Notes under the pieces: generated by a model | Database searches by the model: none | The model's input: only the letters and a program-made list of their open reading frames with translations | Told to the model about the DNA's origin: nothing | Assembly (NCBI GenBank): GCA_027922465.2 | Contig: BQMF02000237.1 | Coordinates: 124,001 to 188,000 of the forward strand | Reading direction: 5' to 3' | From: Turritopsis dohrnii | Lineage: Eukaryota > Cnidaria > Hydrozoa > Anthoathecata > Oceaniidae | DNA: 64,000 nt | Shown: piece after piece, positions 55,899 to 64,000 of the stretch | Position numbering within the stretch: position 1 is the stretch's first letter | Layout: each line of letters opens with the position of its first letter | Translations under genes and position numbers: made by a program

Positions 55899-57535
55899 TT
55901 TAGTAGAAATAGATTTTCATATTGTATGTTGTGTTGATTTAAGCTCTGTATAAGCAATATAATTTTTATCTTCTTGTAATCCTGTTAAATGTCACGGATT
56001 AAAATCTTTGAAATGCCCAAGTTTCTCCTGCTCCTATCAATGCAAGTTATGAACAATTTCATGTAATGGTTACTTAAATATATTACCAATTTCACATTTC
56101 TGGCAAAATTTGGGAGGTGTGCACAAAGAACAATTACTATTGAAGTTGGCAGTTACTTGCAGATTTGGTCATAAATAGCCTAGGTCTTCAGTTTTTAAAC
56201 AAGATTGGTTGTATAGATTTAATAGTTTAATAGTGTTGTGAAAGTCTTCAATCCTATGCAGCCTTTTTTTGAATGATTTTGGTTCATTTCTATCGAATAT
56301 CATTTTATTCTTCATGTGAACCATAAGTCATATTTTCGGAATTGTGATAGATTGTTCTCACATAAGCAACAAGAACAGAATAAATAGTCACTCAGATATC
56401 TTGAAAACAATCAAAGCTATTTCCTCTAGACCTGATGCGGAAATTGTTCAAGCCCTGCGGCTTCTAGTTTAATTTGGAATATATTTTTACTATATAACAA
56501 GTTTTCAAAAATTAAAGTTTATTGATTGCCTGATACTGCTGTCTGATAATATTTATATATCCTGCATTGAAAACGAAGTGAAGTGTACATTCTACCTGTA
56601 TCCCTTCCCCATCTCCTAAATTCACAGAATCTTGATTGACGGTGAAAGAACATGAGCTCAGAGCGATAATTTAGAGAATTACAACAACTAAAACTTTAAA
56701 AATGTCAAGTTTTTTGTGAAGGGATCGAAATATTTATGTCGAGATAGGCGGGTGTCGAGTTAGAAATATCAAGATAGCAGGGGAAATTTCCATTCAAAAA
56801 CGTGGAATCTGGCCGGACTGAAGGAATTATGTATAACACCAACAGATTTTGCTTTCATTGAAGCTTTAAGTGACTGTTTATCTTCCTTATAAGGTAGGGT
56901 GCTATTTAAAACTAGTCTAAAACCCTAAGAGGATCTGAGACAAACGTTTAACTTCAATTAGGATTATACAGAAAACGTATGGGAGAAGTAAAAAATAGCT
57001 TTTTTGCGACTTATCATTTTGATCGTTGCATGCCACTTTGCAGACATTATTGACAACACACATAAGTCCATCTTTGTTTTCTTAAAATAAAGGAAATTGA
57101 GTGAACATTTTTTATATCCCTGGTTTAACAAGTATTTAAAGTTTTCTACGTAAACCGCGCGTGGATAGTATGAGCACTAAGTAAGAGTAAGAAAGGATAT
57201 CTAATGAAAGAATGTAATAGCCACTACAGCTGATTTCCATCAAAATTTTATATATCTTAATGTTTTGATTGATAAATAATTCTTCAAATTTCTTCCTTCA
57301 AATAAAAACCTCAAAAATTAATTTTGAGCATTAACTGGAAAAGTCATAATCATAAAACTAAGCAGGGAATAAGAAGTTTGTATATGCACTTGTATAATAT
57401 CAGTTCAAAGCTCTTGCTAAAAATTGTAGACTTTCAGCGCGATATATCATCATGATATATTATGCGAAGGCATTGATGCAACTAACATAAATCCATACAA
57501 GAGTTGAAAGTGGAAATGTTGAAAGTTGAAAGTTA
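55899..57535. other. Intergenic, nothing recognised
   Basis: No coding or repeat feature is supported between the MITE and the 3' end of the 57.7-58.8 kb gene. Confidence 0.4.
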
Positions 57536-57541
57536 ACTATC

Positions 57542-57735
57542 TCAGACTGTTGTCACAAATCTGACCCATTCATTTCGTAATGATTCTGCTTCATCAGGAC
57601 AAAAATGTTTTAAAAATGTCTCCATGACAAATTTAAAATCACGTTGCCAATACTTCACATTTTTCATGGTGTCTGCCACTTTTTTATGAATTTCTTCGAT
57701 ACACACATTTATACTGGGAATTGAAAGATTTTTCT
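57542..57735 (-). pseudogene. Frameshifted C-terminal extension of the 362-aa protein
   Basis: In the frame offset by one from the main ORF, the minus strand reads YWHFQKNLSIPSINVCIEEI, continues through MKNVKYWQRDFKFVMETF and CPDEAESLRNEWVRF, and ends at TGA (57544-57542). The overlap begins where the main frame reads MRKYIGIF. The composition (Lys/Glu helices, conserved-looking Trp and Phe) is unlike 3' UTR. It could be a true tail lost by a 1-base deletion in this allele, an assembly error, or a separate exon using the TTTTCAG acceptor at about 57735. Confidence 0.5.
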
Positions 57736-58797
57736 GAAAATGCCAATATATTTGCGCATATTATCAAAATCAGAAAAATCATAGTACCACGGGATAGTAA
57801 AGCATCCACAAAAATTCATCTGCTGCAGCAAATAATCAGTGGATTCAATTCCATATCCTGGAAGAACTGAAGGTTCCAAAGGTACAACTCCATTAAAATT
57901 ATTGTTGTTGCACAGAAGATCATTTATGGCTGCAATGAGACTTTCCTTCAATGACACCAGCTCAATTGGATTAACTCTTTGCACGTATATATTAGGGTTG
58001 AGTTGTTTTTGCTCGTATAGCAGGTAAACATAGAAAAAATGTCCAAGCAAGTTTCCTTCAACAAATGCTGGAATTTTCCCCGATACTTTTCCTTGGTACA
58101 AATATGGTCTAGGATAATTGCAAGGTACGTATGCCATGGAAGTTATATAATTAGTGGGATTCCAATCAAAAATGACTTCGACAGTTACCGGCTGGTATTC
58201 ACCATTTCGGCCTGTATAAACGGTAGGTTTATATAACAAACCGTTTTGGATCAACAGTGGTTGGTTTTGTTCGTATGGATTAAATTCCCGCAGCAGAGGA
58301 TATTTGTAAGCAGAAATTAGCACTCTTACAGCTCTTTCTCTTCGATAATCCAAATACTCTATCAAATAAAAGTGAACCATATTGAAAGGAGGTCGATTCA
58401 TATTAAGACTGTAGTTAACATTCCCTCTGGCATCCTTATCACAAACATTGGTTATGCTGTATTTGACATTCCCATAGCGATTTTTTTCATTGTTATCAGG
58501 TTCAATGGTGCTCGGTGACAACCACACAACTGGTACATTACGCAATGGATGCATTGCTGAATGTTGACTCACCACAGAAAAATCATTGACAAGTGACAGG
58601 TTAATTTGACCTTGTCTAACGATTTCTAAGGCGTTTTCCATCGTTGTGATATGACTAAATCCATTACATTGCTTATAGTCAGCAAAATTCACCAAATCAT
58701 TTGTTAACCATGAAAAATATGTCACAGGTGGTTGACGGTGGTCAGCTGGTATAGGAAATATACCGAAACAATGCCAATTAAGAGTTTGTGCTGCCAT
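57709..58797 (-). CDS. Conserved-looking protein of unknown function (362 aa)
   Basis: This is the longest host-like open frame in the window, from ATG at 58797 to TAA at 57709. I do not recognise the family with certainty. A splice acceptor (TTTCCTTTTTAG) lies 8 bases before the ATG, so a 5' UTR intron is likely. Blocks that look structural are GFSHITTMENALEIVRQGQI, NVPVVWLSPSTI, RYGNVKYSITNV, FYLIEYLDYRRERAVRVLIS and QPVTVEVIFDWNP, with a C-terminal part rich in Asn, Tyr and Pro. The order His block, Tyr/strand block, then a TVEVIF Glu is reminiscent of ADP-ribosyltransferase folds (DarT-like HIT...N and a late Glu), but this is only a guess. No signal peptide or membrane segment is apparent. 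After the stop, a different frame (to TGA at 57542) continues as SINVCIEEIHKKVADTMKNV and onward for about 55 residues with coding-like content. This suggests a 1-base frameshift near 57745 or a tiny intron. Confidence 0.65.
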   Translation of the reverse strand: MAAQTLNWHCFGIFPIPADHRQPPVTYFSWLTNDLVNFADYKQCNGFSHITTMENALEIVRQGQINLSLVNDFSVVSQHSAMHPLRNVPVVWLSPSTIEPDNNEKNRYGNVKYSITNVCDKDARGNVNYSLNMNRPPFNMVHFYLIEYLDYRRERAVRVLISAYKYPLLREFNPYEQNQPLLIQNGLLYKPTVYTGRNGEYQPVTVEVIFDWNPTNYITSMAYVPCNYPRPYLYQGKVSGKIPAFVEGNLLGHFFYVYLLYEQKQLNPNIYVQRVNPIELVSLKESLIAAINDLLCNNNNFNGVVPLEPSVLPGYGIESTDYLLQQMNFCGCFTIPWYYDFSDFDNMRKYIGIFRKIFQFPV

Positions 58798-58799
58798 AT

Positions 58800-59150
58800 T
58801 ATTTCTAAAAAGGAAATGTTAAGATGATTTGAATTATCCACTTTAAAATAAATTACCATTTTTAACAATTGAAAATGAACTTTCGTACCATTATTTATTT
58901 GATTAGTGGAAGGCCTAGTTAAAGTTTTTCTACAGTGTTTATATACTGTGAATTGAATGAAATGACTTGCTTTTAACTACCAAGTAATTCCCAGCACTTT
59001 CTTCGATAAAACTTATCAAAAAGTACTGCTATCATTCCTTTTTAGTCTGAGTGTTTTTAGAGATCACCTTAGGAATCCTGTTTCAAATATCATGCTCCTT
59101 CAGCTCATTAACTCACAAGTTTAAAACCAACGCGATAAGTTATGCCTTAT
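58800..59150. promoter_or_regulatory. 5' region of the 362-aa gene
   Basis: This holds the 5' UTR intron acceptor just before the ATG and AT-rich upstream sequence. No clear TATA box or donor partner was identified. Confidence 0.3.
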
Positions 59151-59157
59151 CTTAGTG

Positions 59158-59874
59158 CATGGAGGTATAAAACAGAAGGAGAACGAACTCAAAATCTGCT
59201 ATTGTACTATCCGTGATGCGCTGCATTGTTTAAGTCCTCAGTGTGTAATAACATATAATTGCTATCATCTAGCATAATTTTTATAATTTTGGCGTTCTTG
59301 CGTGAAAATTTCGTTCATATCAATTCTCCAATGTGATTAAAGATCGTTAGGGTAAAGTTATTAGCATGCATAATCTGTAGGAATTGGAAGAATTATGCAA
59401 AAACGTCACAAATATGCAACGAAAACATTGCAACTTTAGGTCTATATATCTCGTGATCCCCTCAAGCAGTTTCGCCGAGCTTCAGTTTTTGAAGAGAGAA
59501 TAATCCTAAGTTTTTGCACGTACCGCGGCACTATCGAGGCGCATTTAAGTCAGAAGATATATAGATTGGAACTTATACATGAATTACGCGATATCTTCAA
59601 CTCTGTATAAAAACATAGATTTTCATTTGTTTCTCAAGGAAGCTTTAGGTTTAATAATCTGCTTGTCACTATGCAGCAAGTTGATCCGTTGTTATAATGG
59701 ATGATATTTGGTTTTTAAATTGTCGTTAATTTTTAAAAAAGTATTCGTTTCACCGACAACCAGCCGAAAGCGCATCACGGATGACATCAAAGTGATACCG
59801 CAATGAATAGAATAGTCATTATCTGAATAATAGAAAAATAAGAGTTCGTTCTCCTTCTGTTTTATACCTCCATG
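59158..59874. mobile_element. TIR element with 7-bp duplication CTTAGTG
   Basis: CATGGAGGTATAAAACAGAA (59158) and its complement ending at 59874 match over 33 bp. CTTAGTG flanks both sides (59151-59157 and 59875-59881). An inner GATGCG/CGCATCACGG block is also inverted (59216 and 59769). It is 717 bp without coding sequence. The 7-bp duplication does not fit the common TA, TTAA or 8-bp classes, so the superfamily is undetermined. Confidence 0.82.
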
Positions 59875-59881
59875 CTTAGTG

Positions 59882-60510
59882 TAAGTGAATTATAATCTAG
59901 TAACATCACACTTTATCTGTAAGTACACAATTTTGTAATGTGTAATTGACCAAAGTTTTCTATTAATTGTTAGTTTCAGGCTTTTCAGTTATACTTGGCA
60001 ACACTCTCAGAGCCTTATTTATCCTTTCTTCTGCTCAAACATGATTATTACTGTGTTTTTTTAGAGAGAATCCTCAATTGCAATCCATGATAGTGTATAA
60101 GTACAACTAGTATTTGGGCAATCAAATGAAGGCACAATGACCGATTAATACTTAACAAACAACGTTATAAATCTTGGTTTTCTTTTTAAGACCTGCTAAT
60201 ACCCTGCCAAAGGAGCTATTATAACATAAAAGCTACTTGAATATTTGTATAGATCTGTTCGTCTTAAATTTGAAATAAAGAGTTTTTATACATATTTATG
60301 TATTTAGTTTGTATTGGCAATCTACTAGCAAGAGTGTATAACACAAAACTTTGACCTTGCATTTTCAATTCATTATACATTCAGCATTTTAATTACCAAA
60401 AACTTTCCTGAAATCTATTTGCATCGTCGACATTGATAGCATTTTTTCCCTAATCGTTTTTTTAAGTTCAGGATGTTTGAGAATTGCAGATATAATAGAA
60501 TTCAATTTTT
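59882..60510. other. Intergenic, nothing recognised
   Basis: No gene or repeat signature is supported. Confidence 0.4.
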
Positions 60511-60517
60511 TTTGGTC

Positions 60518-60582
60518 AGCGCCGCAAGGTAGCTGATCTTTCATTTCCCCGTTTCTGTCAGTCCGTGTGTGTGTGTGTGTAA
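60518..60582 (+). repeat. GGTCAGC...GCTGATC hairpin repeat with (GT)n
   Basis: This is the second copy of the arrangement at 10185-10250: hairpin arms, then TTTCATT, then a CCGTG-type run that has become GT repeats (60567-60581). Confidence 0.5.
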
Positions 60583-60589
60583 TGTTGCA

Positions 60590-62130
60590 GTTCTATACGC
60601 CCCAGTTATACGCCCGTAGTTACTAATTTCAAATTTTCTTAGTTCAAAATCCGAAAGTTTAAAGCACAACATTGATTTTTGGAAAATATATCACTTGTGT
60701 GTGACGAATAAATATATTACAATACAAAAAGAGTTCTTTTCATTCGAATGAATGAGTAAATTATTTGTTTGAATGCGCCCTCCCTCCATCCTTTATCTTA
60801 ACGTAGTGCATTTTGGGAGCGAAACGCTGATCAAACTTATCAACAAGAACCAAAGTGTATGTATACATTTATGGTTCCTCTAACAGTCGAATTAGTTTTA
60901 CAGATGCAAATATATAACAACAGTATAAACTTATATTGAAGTGTATTGAATCAAGACATTAGCAACCACGTATCCTAATTGGATGGGATAAAAATTTAGG
61001 AGGAAGAAAATGTCAGGCAAGTCAGGCAAGTTATTTTCTTCAAAACATTATGTATTAAAGATAACATGTTAGCTTACATACCTTAAGGGAATACTAGGTG
61101 ATTTTTACTGAGTTATTTATTTTATTGTGTTCTTGTATATACTAGCTACAGGGGCGGATGTAGGATTTTTTTCTACCAGGTCCGAATGTTCAAAATAAAA
61201 TAGTGAATGCCTAAACATCGCCCCCCACCATGGTTGGGGGGCAAAGAAAATTTTCGAGTCTGAATCGTCTAAAAACGCCATTTCGTGCTATTTCGAGGGT
61301 AAAAAAACGAAGTGGAAACTTCAATTTCTTTTGAATAAAAACAAACTACAAATCGTAATAACTTGAATATAGATGGTTCGATCTTGTCTTATTTTCATTT
61401 CCATATTTTCCTCTTTATGCAAATGAAGAAAGCAGAACATTACTCCACCACCAAACCTATAAAAGGAAGTATTTTCGTAGAAATAATAAACAATGACATG
61501 GAAAACAGCACTGTTTCTGCCAATATCAGGCGTCATCAGCACAACTAGGTTAATGCAATAGTGTAATAACCAGTTGTGGCAGCACAATATTTAGATTGAT
61601 ATAATATTAACACAACATTGACATTACACATAGCCACACTTAACAAATAAACAAGTCATGTCATCAGAGATGCTAATCATATTTGGCCTCTCACGTTTAA
61701 ATGTCAGTTTTCAATATTTTCTTCTCAATATTTTCACATAAAATGAAAAGGAAAATCATGATCAATTCATACAGATGAACTCCAAAATGGGGTACACTGT
61801 TAGACATTGTAAATGTTATTCTCATTCTTCTATTATCAAGTACAATTTGTTTCAATGTACAGTTTATGAATACACCATAACTAGTCTTTTATAGCCAGAA
61901 TTAAGTTGATAGTTTGTAATAAGAATTAAAAAAAGGAAAATATCCAAGGAACCTTGCAAAGACTTTATGACGTGTAAATATGAGATCAATTTATATGATG
62001 CATATCCAATATGTATCTTAAGGCTAGGGTAATGGTAAAATGGTGAATCGATCTTCTGAACTTATATAGCATTAAGGTTAGTAACTCAAATAAAGTCTAT
62101 TCTCTATAACCGCTTTCACAGATACTTCCA
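60590..62130. other. Intergenic with a possible hAT end
   Basis: CAGGGGCGGATGTAGG at about 61149 is a typical hAT terminal sequence, but no partner end was found. A frame at 61363-61548 has no recognisable features. Confidence 0.35.
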
Positions 62131-62139
62131 TTGGATGCT

Positions 62140-62430
62140 TACTCAACCACAAAAAGGAACACATAGATTTGGTGATGCAAAATGCACCCGTACCAAAATC
62201 AACATACAAAATCAAAAATTTGTGCTTTAGGTTGATTATAACTTATTAAGGTGTAAGTTACTAGTTATTTATTTGAAAATATGGCATGTACTATGTTTTT
62301 TGTTTACAAACATTCTTCACCTGAACTGACATATTCAAGACCATATCAAAACTCTATAAAATTATAAAATTCGAAAAAAGAAAGATTTATGGCATTAATT
62401 TAATTTCATATACACTTCAGGGCATTGTGA
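62140..62430 (+). repeat. Dispersed repeat flank (family of the window edges)
   Basis: CAAAAATTTGTGCTTTAGGTTGATTA and following blocks match 21480-21790, including CATTATGAAA/CATTGTGAAAC near the right end. This is an upstream part of the repeat family seen at 1-170, 25195 and 63680-64000. Confidence 0.5.
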
Positions 62431-62600
62431 AACTTTGTATATATATGAACTAATGATGTAATGTAATGATGTATAAGTCATCCGAAAAACCTAAAACATC
62501 ATTTCTTTAGGGACGAAAAATAATATTAAGTCCGATCCTTCAGATATCAGTAATTAAGACATACGTAAAGCATAAGCTTTAAACATTCGATGCATGTATA

Positions 62601-63670
62601 TGTTACGGGGAATATGATAAATTGGGAATTATGCATATTCCCCGGTTATTATGCATAACAACCAAAAATTGGTTTCTCTTTTGGGTAATTTTGCATAATG
62701 ACCGGTCATTTTCTATAATTCCCATTAACGTTGGTATATGCAACAAATATCATGAGGTTCGTTACTTTCACCGGTTATTTTACATAACAACCATTCGTTT
62801 TTGGGAAGTGTTATTTATCAACCTGTTATTCTTTTGTATAGGATGAAGTGATAAGATTAATGAGAAAATAAGATTTTTTTTGCATAATCGAGATCAATTC
62901 ACAACTAGCACAGCAGGAATCATCGATATTGTTGATGTCCCTTCAACTGATATATCACTACGAGAATGCGCGGGAAAGTCATCGTTATCTGGTGGGCAAG
63001 GCTACAAGCTGTCCAACTGTAAGACAGCTTGCCCAAACAATTCGTGCTCGTGTAGAAAAGCTAAAAATTTGTGTACTTCTAAGTGCCACAGCTGCTTACC
63101 CTGTGACAATAAATAAAAGACATTGTTATGTTAAGTTTTACTCTTTTGTTAGTTTTGTTTTCTAAGTCTTCTAGTTTCGTTTTATAAAAAAAAAAAGCTT
63201 TATAAAAATAGAACGACGTTATTTTTCTTGGAGATACTACATTAACTAACTTGAAAAGTATTTTAACATACCCTTTTTCGCTTTTTATAGCTAAATAATC
63301 TTCTTCCGAGAAGAGCTTCTTTTTAATCCGAGCAAGCTTGACGCGGTAAGGTATAACTTAATAAACGACGTAAAACAAAGAAACGATACGTCTTCTTTTC
63401 TTGCAATTCTGTTTTAGCACAATTCCCAACCCATTCCGGAGATTTTACATATTCCCCAAAACAACCTAGAAATTATGCATACTAGCCGGTGAATTTGACA
63501 AATAATACACTTTTTAATCACATTCTCCATTCTCTATGGGAATTATATAAAATAACCGGGAAATTTGATGAAAAAGCCTGTATTAATCAAATTACCCAAT
63601 TTGGCCGGGATTTATGTAAAATAACTGGTTAATATGCATAATCCCCGAATTTATCACAATCCCCGTAACA
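62601..63670 (+). mobile_element. Ginger-like non-autonomous element with CXC exon
   Basis: TGTTACGGGGA (62601) and its complement TCCCCGTAACA (to 63670) are inverted ends flanked by TATA (62597-62600 and 63671-63674). The subterminal regions hold repeated ATTATGCATAA, ACCGGTTATTTTACATAA and similar modules in both orientations. The TGTTA start and 4-bp duplication fit Ginger. The body retains only the last coding exon of an integrase, so it is an internal-deletion derivative of 1070 bp. Confidence 0.82.
62916..63116 (+). pseudogene. C-terminal CXC-domain exon of an integrase
   Basis: The frame to TAA at 63114 reads DVPSTDISLRECAGKSSLSG, then GGQGYKLSNCKTACPNNSCS and CRKAKNLCTSKCH. The GGQG motif followed by a Cys array (C-K-C-C-C-C-C-H-C-C spacing) is the C-terminal CXC-like domain of KRBA2/Ginger-type integrases. 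It is known from the tesmin CXC family to bind zinc and DNA. AATAAAA overlaps and follows the stop (63109 onward) as a probable poly(A) signal. An AG acceptor (GCACAGCAG) lies at 62915. The rest of the protein is gone, so this exon is an orphan tail, though its frame is intact. Confidence 0.75.
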
Positions 63671-63679
63671 TATATATAG

Positions 63680-64000
63680 ATCTTCATGATAACGAACGGA
63701 CTTCCTTCATTGTAAACATAAAAAGTAAACGATCTCAAACAATACACGATCAAAAATCTTCACCAATATATATATATAATTGAAAGCAGAAATTTGTGTG
63801 GCATGCAGGATGTGCAGTGTTTTGAACTTGTAAATGGCATGGTGCATAGTGAGTAGAAAGGCTGTTCGCTGTAATTAGTAAAAGTTAAATACTGATGCCA
63901 CCGAGAAAAGGTTTAAAACAAAAAGTATATACTGCTGGGCTTACAAATGATGGCATACAAATTCATTTACATAGCTAGAGAAACATCAAATATAAGTGAT
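63680..64000 (+). repeat. Dispersed repeat, copy at right edge
   Basis: AAAAAGTAAAC, ATTGAAAGCAGAAATTTGTG and the final GAGAAACATCAAATATAAGTGAT align with 24960-25220. The last 23 bases equal the first 23 of the window. The copy is cut by the window end. Confidence 0.6.

Noticed and set aside
61363..61548. 61-residue plus-strand frame near 61.4 kb
   Set aside because: No domain, no splice context, and no copy elsewhere in the window. The length is within chance for this region.

Overview
The window is AT-rich eukaryotic nuclear DNA. The genes are split by GT-AG introns, intergenic space is large, and most of the sequence is recognisable transposable-element (TE) debris. The repertoire fits an early-branching animal, most plausibly a hydrozoan-like cnidarian. 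It includes an R2/HERO-type reverse transcriptase with a C-terminal endonuclease, KRBA2/Ginger-type integrases with OTU or CXC tails, Tc1-like transposase relics, tandem Helitrons and many TA-, TTAA- and 5-bp-duplication MITEs. The clade is an inference from TE content and base composition only; no rRNA or mitochondrial marker is present.

Left part (1-10 kb): a dispersed repeat at the extreme left edge, a tRNA-Ala-like relic, a TTAA-flanked element, and a minus-strand Y-box gene (7306 to 4600). That gene reconstructs exactly as three exons carrying two cold-shock domains, with a hAT-like MITE in intron 1. Upstream of it lie a 25-bp perfect hairpin, a small MITE and a 1.2-kb foldback element.

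10-17.3 kb: a region bounded by inverted repeats with GTCGG-rich subterminal arrays. It holds a nearly intact non-LTR retrotransposon (one in-frame stop, poly(A) tail at 14145-14160) and two nested MITEs.

17.3-27.5 kb: no convincing host gene. There are MITE fragments, a GCTAGGAT minisatellite, and a Tc1-type element (21795-24867) into which a 2.1-kb hairpin-ended element has inserted.

27.5-47 kb: a segmental duplication. Each copy carries a small secreted-protein gene of 75 residues in three coding exons on the minus strand (copy A 29314 to 28395, copy B 46346 to 43258). Copy B has been expanded by at least four TE insertions, but the exons stay intact. Between the copies are a Tc1 transposase relic, three members of a repeat family with GC-rich inverted ends, and unidentified coding relics.

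48-52.4 kb: a 4.2-kb Ginger-like DNA transposon with TGTTA-type inverted ends, a 5-bp target duplication (CCAGT) and a decayed integrase-OTU gene whose first exon looks like a signal peptide. It is followed by three head-to-tail Helitron copies (52430-54860).

55-64 kb: MITEs, an intact-looking 362-codon gene of unknown function on the minus strand (58797 to 57709) with a conserved-looking frameshifted tail, and a second Ginger-like element (62601-63670, TSD TATA) reduced to its CXC-domain tail exon. The window ends inside the same repeat with which it begins.
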